The notes under the pieces are model-generated. The model did no database searches, was not told where the DNA came from, and was given only the letters and a program-made list of their open reading frames with translations. A stretch of DNA of 64,000 nt from Phosphoribacter sp037045055 (GTDB lineage Bacteria > Actinomycetota > Actinomycetes > Actinomycetales > Dermatophilaceae), in assembly GCA_037045055.1 (NCBI GenBank), contig JBAOHJ010000001.1, positions 1 through 64,000 on the forward strand. The letters are read 5' to 3'. Shown here piece after piece: positions 52,695-61,019 of this stretch. How positions within the stretch are numbered: position 1 is the first letter of the stretch; each line of letters opens with the position of its first letter. A program made the position numbers and the translations under genes.

Positions 52695-55445
52695 TCAGGC
52701 CTCGCCCCCGGAGTTGCCGGAGGCACCGGCGCGCACGTCGAGCAGACGGTACTTGTCGGCAGCCTCGCGGGCCAGGCCGGTGTCGACCTCTCCCCGAGCG
52801 GCCAGCCGCTGCAGGGTGCGCACCGCCAGCGACGGCCCGTCGATGTGGAAGAAGCGACGGGCGGCGGCGCGGGTGTCGGCGAAGCCGAAGCCGTCGGCTC
52901 CGAGCGAGGTGTAGTCCCCGCCCGGCACCCACTGGGCGATCTGGTCCTGGACCGCTCGCATGTAGTCACTCGTGGCGAGCACGGGACCCTCGGCACCCGC
53001 GAGCTGCCGGACCACGAACGGCATCCGGGGCTCGTCCTCGGGATGCAGGAACGCGTGCTCGTCGCAGGCCAAGGCGTCGCGACGCAGCTCACTCCAGGAG
53101 GTCACCGACCACACGTCTGCGCTGACTGCCCAGTCGGCGGCGAGCAGCCCCTGAGCCTCCAGGGCCCAGGGCACGCCCACCCCGGAGGCCAGCAGTTGGG
53201 CGCGCGGGCCGGCGCCCTCGCCACGGCGCAGCAGGTACATCCCGCGGACGATCCCCTCGGCGTCGACCTCGGGGGGCTCGGCGGGCTGCTGGATGGGCTC
53301 GTTGTAGACGGTGAGGTAGTAGACGAGGTCCTCGGGTGCGTCGCCGTACATCCGCCGCAGGCCGTCGCGCACGATGTGGGCGATCTCGTAGCCGTACGCC
53401 GGGTCGTAGCAGACGACCGCGGTGTTCGTCGAGGCGATCAGCGGCGAGTGCCCGTCGGCGTGTTGCAGACCCTCGCCGGTCAGCGTGGTCCGCCCGGCCG
53501 TCGCCCCGATCATGAAGCCTCGGCACAGCTGATCGGCGGCCGCCCAGATCCCGTCTCCGGTGCGCTGGAAGCCGAACATCGAATAGAAGACGTAGATGGG
53601 GATCATCGGCTCGCCGTGCGTGGCGTACGAGGAGCCCGCCGCCTGGAACGCCGACACCGAGCCCGCCTCGTTGATCCCCATGTGCAGGATCTGACCGTCC
53701 GTGGACTCGCGGTAGGTGAGCATGAGGTCCAGGTCGACCGGCGTGTAGTTCTGCCCGTGCGGGTTGTAGATCTTGCTCGTCGGGAAGAACGAGTCCATGC
53801 CGAAGGTCCGCGCCTCGTCGGGGATGATCGGCACGATCCGCTTGCCGAACTCCTTGTCGCGCATCAGGTCCTTGAGCAGACGGACGAACGCCATCGTGGT
53901 TGCGATCTTCTGCTTGCCGGAGCCCTTCTTGGACTGCGTGTATGCCGCGTCCGGCGGCAACGGGATCGGGGTGTGCGTGGTGCCTCGCGAGGGCACCGGA
54001 CCGCCGAGCTTGGCCCGCCGATCGCGCAGGTACTGCAGCGCCGGGTCGTCGTCGGCCGGCCGGTAGTAGGGGGGCTGGTAGGGATTGGCCTCCAGCTGCT
54101 CGTCGGAGATCGGGATGTGCAGCGTGTCGCGGAACTCCTTGAGGTCCTGCAGGGTGAGCTTCTTCATCTGGTGCGTGGCGTTGCGGCCGGCGAAGTGGCT
54201 GCCCAGCGACCAGCCCTTGATCGTCTTGGCGAGGATGACCGTCGGCTGGCCGGTGTGCTTGACGGCGGCGTCGAACGCGGCATACACCTTGCGGTAGTCG
54301 TGACCACCGCGCTTGAGCTTCCACCAGATGTCCTCGTCGGTCCAGTGCTCCACGAGGGCTCGGGCGCGCGGGTCGCGCCAGAAGAAGTGCTCGCGGACAT
54401 ACCTGCCGTCGTTGGCCCGGAAGGTCTGGTAGTCCCCGTCGACGGTGTTGTTCATGATGTTCACCAGCGCACCGTCGCGGTCGCCGGCCAACAGGGTGTC
54501 CCAGCCCCGGCCCCAGATCACCTTGATGACGTTCCAGCCGGCGCCCCGGAAGAACGCCTCCAGCTCCTGGATGATGTGCCCGTTGCCGCGGACCGGCCCG
54601 TCCAGGCGTTGCAGGTTGCAGTTGACCACGAAGGTGAGGTTGTCCAGCTCCTCGTTGGCGGCGTGCTGCAGGAACCCTCGTGACTCCGGCTCGTCCATCT
54701 CGCCGTCGCCGAGGAAAGCCCACACGTGCTGGTCGCTGGTGTTCTTGATCCCGCGATGGTGCAGGTAGCGGTTGAACTGCGCCTGGTAGATCGCGTTCAT
54801 CGGCCCCAGACCCATCGACACGGTCGGGAACTGCCAGAAGCCCGGCATGGAGCGTGGGTGCGGGTAGGAGGACAGGGCCCGGATCCGCCCGTCGACCAGG
54901 TGGCTCTTCTCCTGGCGGAAGCCGTCGAGGTCGGCCTCGTCGAGCCGGCCCTCGAGGAAGGCCCGCGCGTACATGCCTGGGGCGGCGTGGCCCTGGAAGA
55001 AGACCTGGTCGCCGCCGCCGGGGTGGTCCGGCCCACGGAAGAAGTGGTTGAGGCCCACCTCGTAGAGCGTCGCCGCCGAGGCGTAGGTCGAGATGTGACC
55101 GCCGACCCCCACGCCGGGCCGCTGGGCGCGGTGCACCATGATCGCGGCGTTCCAGCGGATCCACCGGCGGTAGGCCTTCTCCATCGTCTCGTCGCCGGGG
55201 AACCACGGCTCGGCCTCCGGGCCGATGGTGTTGATGTAGTCGGTCGTCGTGAGCGAGGGCACCCCGACGTTCTGCTGCCGCGACCGCTCCAGCAGCCGCA
55301 GCATGAGGTAGCGCGCTCGGTGACGGCCCTGGTGGTCGACCATCGCGTCGAAGGACTCCAACCACTCCTGGGTCTCCTCGGGGTCGGTGTCGATGAGCTG
55401 GGTGGGCAGGCCGTTGAGGACCGGGCCGGTGCTGCGCAGGGACAC
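52695..55445 (-). CDS. aceE: Pyruvate dehydrogenase E1 component (homodimeric)
   Basis: 916 residues. A thiamine-diphosphate enzyme that decarboxylates pyruvate and acetylates the lipoyl E2. GTG 55445 (VSLRSTGPVLNGLPTQLIDT) is the conserved start. Landmarks are GGHISTYASAATLYEVGLNH, the ThDP-binding AFLGDGEMDEPES...NLTFVVNCNLQRLDGPVRGN, GYQTFRAND-type NDGRYVREHFF, and MGINEAGSVSAFQAAGSSYA. The length and intact frame match the actinobacterial AceE family. It is divergent from DUF3052, with a large hairpin in between. Confidence 0.95.
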   Translation of the reverse strand: MSLRSTGPVLNGLPTQLIDTDPEETQEWLESFDAMVDHQGRHRARYLMLRLLERSRQQNVGVPSLTTTDYINTIGPEAEPWFPGDETMEKAYRRWIRWNAAIMVHRAQRPGVGVGGHISTYASAATLYEVGLNHFFRGPDHPGGGDQVFFQGHAAPGMYARAFLEGRLDEADLDGFRQEKSHLVDGRIRALSSYPHPRSMPGFWQFPTVSMGLGPMNAIYQAQFNRYLHHRGIKNTSDQHVWAFLGDGEMDEPESRGFLQHAANEELDNLTFVVNCNLQRLDGPVRGNGHIIQELEAFFRGAGWNVIKVIWGRGWDTLLAGDRDGALVNIMNNTVDGDYQTFRANDGRYVREHFFWRDPRARALVEHWTDEDIWWKLKRGGHDYRKVYAAFDAAVKHTGQPTVILAKTIKGWSLGSHFAGRNATHQMKKLTLQDLKEFRDTLHIPISDEQLEANPYQPPYYRPADDDPALQYLRDRRAKLGGPVPSRGTTHTPIPLPPDAAYTQSKKGSGKQKIATTMAFVRLLKDLMRDKEFGKRIVPIIPDEARTFGMDSFFPTSKIYNPHGQNYTPVDLDLMLTYRESTDGQILHMGINEAGSVSAFQAAGSSYATHGEPMIPIYVFYSMFGFQRTGDGIWAAADQLCRGFMIGATAGRTTLTGEGLQHADGHSPLIASTNTAVVCYDPAYGYEIAHIVRDGLRRMYGDAPEDLVYYLTVYNEPIQQPAEPPEVDAEGIVRGMYLLRRGEGAGPRAQLLASGVGVPWALEAQGLLAADWAVSADVWSVTSWSELRRDALACDEHAFLHPEDEPRMPFVVRQLAGAEGPVLATSDYMRAVQDQIAQWVPGGDYTSLGADGFGFADTRAAARRFFHIDGPSLAVRTLQRLAARGEVDTGLAREAADKYRLLDVRAGASGNSGGEA

Positions 55446-55652
55446 GAGGGCTGTCCTTTCTCGGGTCGGACACTTCATCCTGCACCCGCGCCGGGGCCCC
55501 GGCCTAACCCGCGGGTGCAGGGGGCCGGGGCCCGGCGCCGGCGAGGCGGGCCCCGGCCGGATCGTGCCCCCGCCACCCCTCCCCAGCGGACGCGCGGTTT
55601 GCCAGACTGGTGCCTGGCCCCGGGCCGACACGTGGAGCAGGAGGACACCGAG
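55446..55652. promoter_or_regulatory. Divergent region between aceE and DUF3052
   Basis: 207 bp containing both promoters. The hairpin at 55479-55521 sits 34 bp upstream of the aceE start. A GAAAGGAC ribosome-binding site precedes aceE, and GCAGGAGG precedes the DUF3052 GTG. No consensus -35/-10 pair was recognised with confidence. Confidence 0.45.
55479..55521. promoter_or_regulatory. Hairpin in the aceE upstream region
   Basis: Perfect 12-bp arms CCTGCACCCGCG (55479-55490) and CGCGGGTGCAGG (55510-55521), with a second palindrome, CCGGGGCCCCGG, inside the loop. On the aceE transcript it would lie in the leader, or it may be an operator. Regulatory role is inferred from position. Confidence 0.5.
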
Positions 55653-56081
55653 GTGGTTGGGACGGCGGATGCCGAGGCACTGGGCGGCGCGCTCGCCAAA
55701 CTCGGGTTCGCCCCCGGGCAGGTCGTCCAGGAGCTCGGCTGGGACGACGACGCCGACGACGCGCTGCGGTTCGGCATCGAGGACCTCACCGGGACCGAGC
55801 TGGAGGACGAGAGCTACGGCGACGGGGCCGACGCCGTCCTCATCTGGTATCGCGACGACGACGACGATCTGGTCGACACGCTCGTCGACGCGTTGACCGA
55901 CCTGGTCGGCCAGGGGTTCCTCGTGCTGGCGACGCCACGGGCCGGGCGGCCCGGGCATGTCGAGGCCAGCGACGTCGAGGACGCCGCACTGAGCGCGGGG
56001 CTGCATACCGCGGGAGCCGCGAACGTGTCGGCCGCGTGGACCACCACCCGAATGGTCGCCCCGCGCGCGGCCCGGCGCTGA
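55653..56081 (+). CDS. DUF3052 domain-containing protein
   Basis: 142 residues, strongly acidic. GTG 55653 is eight bases after GCAGGAGGA. Conserved features are LGFAPGQVVQELGWDDDADD, GADAVLIWYRDDDDDLVDTL and a C-terminal ALSAGLHTAGAANVSAAW. It is an actinobacterial family of unknown function that sits beside aceE and ahpE (Rv2239c in M. tuberculosis). Upstream in-frame GTG 55632 is an alternative start. Confidence 0.85.
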   Translation: MVGTADAEALGGALAKLGFAPGQVVQELGWDDDADDALRFGIEDLTGTELEDESYGDGADAVLIWYRDDDDDLVDTLVDALTDLVGQGFLVLATPRAGRPGHVEASDVEDAALSAGLHTAGAANVSAAWTTTRMVAPRAARR

Positions 56082-56128
56082 CACCGGCGAGGACGTCCTC
56101 GGTCGTCCCGGCTGGCAGACTGTCGTCC

Positions 56129-56596
56129 ATGTCCCCCCGACCCGCCGTCGGCGCGGCTGCGCCCGACTTCACGCTGCCCGACCAGCACGGCGCCCCGGTG
56201 ACGCTCTCGGGCCTGCAGGGCGGGATCGTCGCTCTGGTCTTCTACCCGTTCGCCTTCTCGGGCATCTGCACCGGCGAACTGCGGGCGATCCGAGACGGCC
56301 TGGAGGATTTCCAGCACGACGGCACGCAGGTGCTCACCATCTCCTGCGACCCCACCTACGCGCTGGCCGCCTGGGCCGACGCGGAGGGGTACTTCTTCCC
56401 GCTGCTGTCGGACTTCTGGCCACACGGGCAGGTGGCCAGCCAGTACGGCGTCTTCCTCGAGGACAAGGGGTTCGCCACCCGGGGCACCTTCCTGCTCGAC
56501 GCGCTCGGGGTGCTGCGCTGGTCCGCGGTGAACCCCCCGGGCCGAGCGCGGGACTTCGCCGACTACCGCGCAGCGCTGGCCGCGCTGCGGACCTGA
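56129..56596 (+). CDS. ahpE: Peroxiredoxin AhpE-like
   Basis: 155 residues. The peroxidatic Cys lies in FYPFAFSGICTGELRAI, the AhpE-type 1-Cys pattern. The Arg of the active site appears in GTFLLDALGVLRW context, and the N-terminus AAPDFTLPDQHGAPVTLSGL is typical. It reduces hydroperoxides and peroxynitrite in the cytoplasm. ATG 56129 lies 47 bp after the DUF3052 stop, so one transcript is likely. Confidence 0.9.
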   Translation: MSPRPAVGAAAPDFTLPDQHGAPVTLSGLQGGIVALVFYPFAFSGICTGELRAIRDGLEDFQHDGTQVLTISCDPTYALAAWADAEGYFFPLLSDFWPHGQVASQYGVFLEDKGFATRGTFLLDALGVLRWSAVNPPGRARDFADYRAALAALRT

Positions 56597-56645
56597 GCGG
56601 TCGGTGACCTGACACAATGAGCGCCGCGCCCCAGCCCGGGCGCCG

Positions 56646-56719
56646 GGGCCTGTAGCTCAGTTGGTTAGAGCACCGCGCTTACACCGCGGGTGTCGTCGGT
56701 TCGAGCCCGGCCGGGCCCA
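56646..56719 (+). tRNA. tRNA-Val (TAC)
   Basis: A 74-nt cloverleaf: acceptor GGGCCTG/CGGGCCC, D-arm GCTCAGTTGGTTAGAGC, anticodon stem CCGCG/CGCGG with loop CTTACAC (anticodon TAC, Val), and T-arm GTCGG-TTCGAGC-CCGGC. CCA is not encoded. Its 3' end is one base from the next start codon. Confidence 0.95.
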
Positions 56720-56720
56720 C

Positions 56721-57575
56721 GTGTCACTGCTGCTGCGCGAGGTCGTTGCCGCGCTCGAACGGCTCTACCCGCCTGAGTCCGCGATGTCGTGGGATCGGGT
56801 GGGTCTGGTCACCGGCGACCTGGACCAGCCGGTGCGGCTGGTCCACCTCGCCGTCGACCCCACCATCGCCGTGATCGAGCAGGCGGTGGCGGCCGGGGCC
56901 GACCTGCTGGTCACCCATCATCCGCTGCTGCTGCGAGGGGTGCACTCGGTGGCCACGACGAGTGCCAAAGGGTATGCCGTCACCCGGGCCGTCGTGGCTG
57001 ACCTGGCCGTGTACTGCGCGCACACCAACGCCGACGTCGCCGACCCCGGGGTCGCCGACGCGCTGGCCCAGGCCTGTGGCCTGGGCCAGACCACCGCGCT
57101 CACCGCCGAGGAAGGGGCACCGCTGGGCCGGGTCGGCACGCTGCCCGAGCCGCTCTCGCTGCGCTCCTTCGCCGCCCGGCTCGCCGACGCGCTGCCGGCG
57201 ACCGCCGCCGGCATCCGCGTCGGCGGCGATCTCGACGCGACGGTGCGTCGCGTCGCCGTCCTCGGCGGGGCCGGCGACGCGCTGTTCGCAGCGGTTCGGG
57301 CGGCGGGCGCCGACGTCTACGTCACCGCGGACCTACGCCACCACCCGGCCTCGGAGGCTCGTGAGGAATCCCGCGGCGGGCCGCCCTACCTCGTGGACGC
57401 CGGGCACTGGGCCAGCGAATGGCCCTGGCTGGCCAGTGCTCGCGACAGGCTGCTGCGGGCGCTGGGCGAGGGCGGCCATGACGCCGGTAGCGTGGACATC
57501 TGGATCTCGACCTTGTGCACCGACCCCTGGGACCTCGTCGTCGGTGCGAACGCCCGCGGAGGTGTCCCCTGCTAG
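56721..57575 (+). CDS. Nif3-like dinuclear metal center protein
   Basis: 284 residues. A Nif3/DUF34 family hexamer with two metal ions, with proposed GTP-cyclohydrolase-like or repair roles but no settled function. Metal ligands are in LLVTHHPLLLRG (His-His), YCAHTNADVADPG (His, Asp) and the C-terminal DAGHWASEW (His, Glu). GTG 56721 gives the conserved N-terminus VSLLLREVVAALERLYPPES and lies one base after tRNA-Val, with no room for a ribosome-binding site outside the tRNA. First gene of an operon with the zinc-ribbon and RNase H/phosphatase genes. Confidence 0.9.
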   Translation: MSLLLREVVAALERLYPPESAMSWDRVGLVTGDLDQPVRLVHLAVDPTIAVIEQAVAAGADLLVTHHPLLLRGVHSVATTSAKGYAVTRAVVADLAVYCAHTNADVADPGVADALAQACGLGQTTALTAEEGAPLGRVGTLPEPLSLRSFAARLADALPATAAGIRVGGDLDATVRRVAVLGGAGDALFAAVRAAGADVYVTADLRHHPASEAREESRGGPPYLVDAGHWASEWPWLASARDRLLRALGEGGHDAGSVDIWISTLCTDPWDLVVGANARGGVPC

Positions 57576-58309
57576 CCGACCCGACTCGCCAGGCGCAGCT
57601 GCTGCAGGTCCAGGCCCTGGACACCCGACTGGACCAGATCGCCCACGCGCGCTCAACCCTCCCGCAGCACCGGCGGCTCACCGAGCTCGCCGCCGCGTCG
57701 GACACCCTGGACGTCGACTTGGCCCTGGCCCAGACGGCCCTGTCGGACGTGGAGCGCGAGATCGCCAAGGCGGAGGCCGACGTCCAACTCGTCCGCGACC
57801 GGGCCGCCCGCGACCGGGCCCACCTCGACTCGGGCACCGGCACGGCGAAGGACCTGCAGGCATTGCAGCACGAGCTGGTCTCCCTGGCTCGACGACAAGG
57901 GGAGTTGGAGGACGTTGAGCTGGAGGTCATGGAGCGCGCCGAGGGGCTGCAGAGCCAGGTGGCGCAGCTCACCGACCGGCGATCCCAGCTCGACGCCGAG
58001 CTCGCCGAGGTGACGCGCGAGCGTGACGACGTCCTCGGCGCGCTCGACGCCGAGCAGGCCAGTGTCCGGGCGGCCCGCAGCGCGGCGGCGCCCGAGGTCG
58101 GGGACGATCTGCTCGCGCTGTACGACAAGATCCGCGCGTCGGCGGGGGGCGTCGGCGCCGCCCCCCTGCGCCAACGCCGTTGCGGGGGCTGTCAGCTCGA
58201 GCTCAACCAGGTCGACCTGGCCCGGTTCAAGCAGGCGCCCGCCGACGAGGTGCTGCGCTGCGAGGAGTGCCGCCGGGTGCTCGTGCGCGGCGTGGAGTCG
58301 GGGTTGTGA
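57569..58309 (+). CDS. C4-type zinc ribbon coiled-coil protein
   Basis: 246 residues. Residues ~1-180 form a long coiled coil (for example LSDVEREIAKAEADVQLVRD, LQALQHELVSLARRQGELED), followed by a zinc ribbon CGGCQLELNQ...LRCEECRRVL. It is homologous to Rv2229c, of unknown function. No ATG or GTG fits: homologues start at M-x-ADP, which here falls on CTG 57569 with GGAGGT five bases upstream, overlapping the Nif3 stop. A CTG start is therefore proposed. It is translationally coupled on both sides. Confidence 0.82.
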   Translation: MLADPTRQAQLLQVQALDTRLDQIAHARSTLPQHRRLTELAAASDTLDVDLALAQTALSDVEREIAKAEADVQLVRDRAARDRAHLDSGTGTAKDLQALQHELVSLARRQGELEDVELEVMERAEGLQSQVAQLTDRRSQLDAELAEVTRERDDVLGALDAEQASVRAARSAAAPEVGDDLLALYDKIRASAGGVGAAPLRQRRCGGCQLELNQVDLARFKQAPADEVLRCEECRRVLVRGVESGL

Positions 58310-59478
58310 GCCCTCGCCGCCGGCTGGTGGTCGAGGCGGATGGAGGCTCTCGGGGCAACCCCGGGGTCGCCGGGTTCGGGGCGCTCGTGCGCGACGGCGA
58401 CACCGGCGCGGTGCTGCTGGAGCGCGCCGAGCCGCTCGGGCAGGCGAGCAACAACGTCGCCGAGTACTGCGGCCTGGTCGCGGGTCTGGAGGGGGTATGC
58501 CGCCTCGATCCGAGTGCCGACGTGCAGGTCCTAATGGACTCCAAGCTCGTGGTCGAGCAGATGAGCGGCCGCTGGCGGATCAAGCACGAGGACATGCGCC
58601 GACTGGCACTGCAGGCGCAGGGGCTCTGCCGGCGGATCGAGGCGGCCGGCGGTCGGGTGAGCTTCGCCTGGGTGCCTAGGGAGCGTAACCGCGACGCCGA
58701 CGCCCTCTCCAACGCCGGCATGGACGGCCGGTCGATCGACCGGGTGCCGGCCGCCGCACCCGCTGCGGGAGTGCGGATCGCGGGCACGAACTCGCCTGGA
58801 TCACCGTCGATGGGCGCACCGACGCGGATCGTCCTGGTGCGTCACGGGGTCACCGACAACACCGTGGCGGGAGTCCTGGACGGGCGGGGTGGCAGCGACC
58901 CGCCCATGAACGCGCACGGGCACGCCCAGGCCAGGGCCGCCGCCGCGGCGGTGGGCGAGCTGGTCGGGGCCGGCCCGGTGCGCCTGGTCACCTCGACGCT
59001 GCGCCGAGCCGTCCAGACCGCTGCGGCCATCTCCGAAGTGCTCGGCCTGGACGCGCAGATCGACCCGGGGTGGGACGAGCGCGCCTTCGGCCAGTGGGAC
59101 GACACCACCGTCGCCGAGCTCGAGCGTCGGCACCCGGCGACACTGGCCCGGATGCGGGCCGACCCGGCCTACCGGCCTGCGGGCGGGGAGTCGCGCGACG
59201 CCGTGGGCGCCCGCGTCCTGCAGGCCCTCGCCCGGGCCCTGGACTCGGGGGGGACCGTCGTCGTCGCGACCAGCCGGGTGCCCATCCTCGTCGTCGTCGC
59301 GCACGTGCTGGGCACGGCCCCGGACCGGTTCTGGGCGCCGGCGATCGAGCCGGCCTCCCTCACGGCCGTCGACGTCTGGGACGACGGGCCGGTGGCCGTG
59401 GCGTTCCTCAACCGCACCGGGCATCTCGCGACGGGCCGGGCCGGCGCGGACCCGGTGGCCGGCCCGACCCGAGGGTGA
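58306..59478 (+). CDS. RNase H type I fused to histidine-phosphatase domain
   Basis: 390 residues, starting GTG 58306 (GTGA overlap). The N-terminal ~140 residues are RNase HI: LVVEADGGSRGNPGVAGFGA (Asp), SNNVAEYCGLVAGL (Glu), VLMDSKLVVEQM (Asp) and ERNRDADALSN (Asp). The C-terminal ~200 residues belong to the phosphoglycerate mutase/CobC-like phosphatase family: RIVLVRHGVTDN, TSTLRRAVQTA and WDERAFGQWDD. The second catalytic His, normally in a SHVTPI-type motif, is Arg here (TSRVPILVV). The M. tuberculosis homologue is Rv2228c. RNase H activity is expected; phosphatase activity may be reduced or lost. Confidence 0.9.
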   Translation: MSPRRRLVVEADGGSRGNPGVAGFGALVRDGDTGAVLLERAEPLGQASNNVAEYCGLVAGLEGVCRLDPSADVQVLMDSKLVVEQMSGRWRIKHEDMRRLALQAQGLCRRIEAAGGRVSFAWVPRERNRDADALSNAGMDGRSIDRVPAAAPAAGVRIAGTNSPGSPSMGAPTRIVLVRHGVTDNTVAGVLDGRGGSDPPMNAHGHAQARAAAAAVGELVGAGPVRLVTSTLRRAVQTAAAISEVLGLDAQIDPGWDERAFGQWDDTTVAELERRHPATLARMRADPAYRPAGGESRDAVGARVLQALARALDSGGTVVVATSRVPILVVVAHVLGTAPDRFWAPAIEPASLTAVDVWDDGPVAVAFLNRTGHLATGRAGADPVAGPTRG

Positions 59479-59519
59479 GGGTGCGCCGGGCCCGGGAGCC
59501 CGTGTCCTAAGGTGGCGGC

Positions 59520-61019
59520 GTGCCGACGAGCGTCATCAGCTACCGCCGGGACGTGCCCGAGGTCGCGACCCCCGGACCGGCCGCGGCGACCACGGCAGCG
59601 GCCGGCTCGGGCGCGCTGCTGCGGCGCTTCGACGACATCCGTGCCCGGCTCGGGGTGCCCGACGGCTTCCCCGAGGACGTCCTCGCCGAAGCCGGCAGGG
59701 TCGCCGAGTCGGCCCCCCGGCCGCTGCGCGACGAGACCGGGGTCCCGTTCTGGACCCTCGACCCGCTCGGCTCCCTGGACCTGGACCAGGCCATGGCGCT
59801 GCAGCGCGCGGGCGAGGGCTACCGGGTGCGCTACGCGATCGCCGACGTGCCGGCGTTCGTGCGGCCGGACGGGGCGATCGACGCCGAGGCGCGCCGGCGG
59901 GGCCAGACCATCTACCTGCCCGACCGACGTGCCCCGTTGCACCCGGCCGCCCTGTCCGAGGGGGCCGCCAGCCTGCTGCCGAGCCAGGACCGGCCGGCCT
60001 ACGTGTGGGACCTCGCCCTGGACGCCTCGGGTCAGGTGCGTGCGACCCAGGTCTACCGCGCGCTGGTGCGCAGCCACGACCGACTCGACTACACCGCGGT
60101 CCAGCGGGCGCTCGACGCCGGATCGGGCGACGAGCGCTTCGTCCTGCTGCGCGAGATCGGCCAGGCCCGCCAGGCCCTGGAGCTGGCCCGCGGCGGTGCG
60201 TCGCTGCCGATGCCCGAGCAGCAGGTCCACGAGCAGGCCGACGGGTCTTTCGTCACGGCGTTCCGCCCCCCGCTGGCCGCCGAGGACTGGAACGCCCAGA
60301 TCTCGCTGATGACCGGGATGGCCGCCGCCGAGCAGATGATCCGCGCCGGCGTGGGCATCCTGCGGACCATGCCCGCGCCCGACCCGGGGGCCGTGGACCG
60401 GTTCCGGCGCCAGGCCAAGGCCCTGGGCGTCCCGTGGCCGACCGGGCAGCGGTACGGGCAGTTCCTGCGATCCCTGGACCGCACCGACCCCCGTCAGCTC
60501 GCCCTCATCCACGAGGCGACGGCACTGTTCCGCGGCGCGGGCTATACCCCCTTCGACGGAGCCGCGCCGGCCCAGGCCCAGCATGCCGCGGTGGCGGCGC
60601 CCTACGCCCACGTCACCGCCCCGCTGCGCCGACTGGTCGACAGGTTCGCACTGGTCGTCTGCGAGGCGGTGAGCTCCGGTGCGCCGGTGCCGCAGTGGGC
60701 ACGATCGGCGCTGCCCATGCTCCCGCAGATCATGGCCGAGTCCGATCGCCGCGCCTCGGCCGTCGATCGAGCCTGCACCGACGCCGTCGAGGCCGCGACG
60801 CTGAGCCCGCACGTCGGCGCGAGGCTCACCGGCACCGTCGTCGACGTCAATCGCCAGGGCAGCGCCGTGGTCCAGCTGGCCGATCCGGCGGTCCTGTCCG
60901 CCGCCGCGGGGTCGGCCCGACCCGGCGACCCGGTCACCGTCCTGGTCCAATCGGCCGACGTCGCCGCCGGCACCGTGTCGCTGCGGATCTGCCCGGCCGG
61001 GGCGACCGGTCAGCGATAG
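59520..61019 (+). CDS. RNB-domain exoribonuclease (RNase II/R-like)
   Basis: 499 residues starting at GTG 59520. The RNB catalytic loop is FWTLDPLGSLDLDQAMALQR, where the fourth acidic position of the E. coli pattern is Gln, a form I recall from actinobacterial members. Other landmarks are YAIADVPAFVRPDG, QTIYLPDRRAPLHPAALSEG, LMTGMAAAEQMIRAGVGILR and HVTAPLRRLVDRFA. A degenerate S1-like barrel ends the protein. It degrades RNA 3' to 5'. It converges with the kinase-like gene, overlapping by 10 bp. Confidence 0.88.
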   Translation: MPTSVISYRRDVPEVATPGPAAATTAAAGSGALLRRFDDIRARLGVPDGFPEDVLAEAGRVAESAPRPLRDETGVPFWTLDPLGSLDLDQAMALQRAGEGYRVRYAIADVPAFVRPDGAIDAEARRRGQTIYLPDRRAPLHPAALSEGAASLLPSQDRPAYVWDLALDASGQVRATQVYRALVRSHDRLDYTAVQRALDAGSGDERFVLLREIGQARQALELARGGASLPMPEQQVHEQADGSFVTAFRPPLAAEDWNAQISLMTGMAAAEQMIRAGVGILRTMPAPDPGAVDRFRRQAKALGVPWPTGQRYGQFLRSLDRTDPRQLALIHEATALFRGAGYTPFDGAAPAQAQHAAVAAPYAHVTAPLRRLVDRFALVVCEAVSSGAPVPQWARSALPMLPQIMAESDRRASAVDRACTDAVEAATLSPHVGARLTGTVVDVNRQGSAVVQLADPAVLSAAAGSARPGDPVTVLVQSADVAAGTVSLRICPAGATGQR

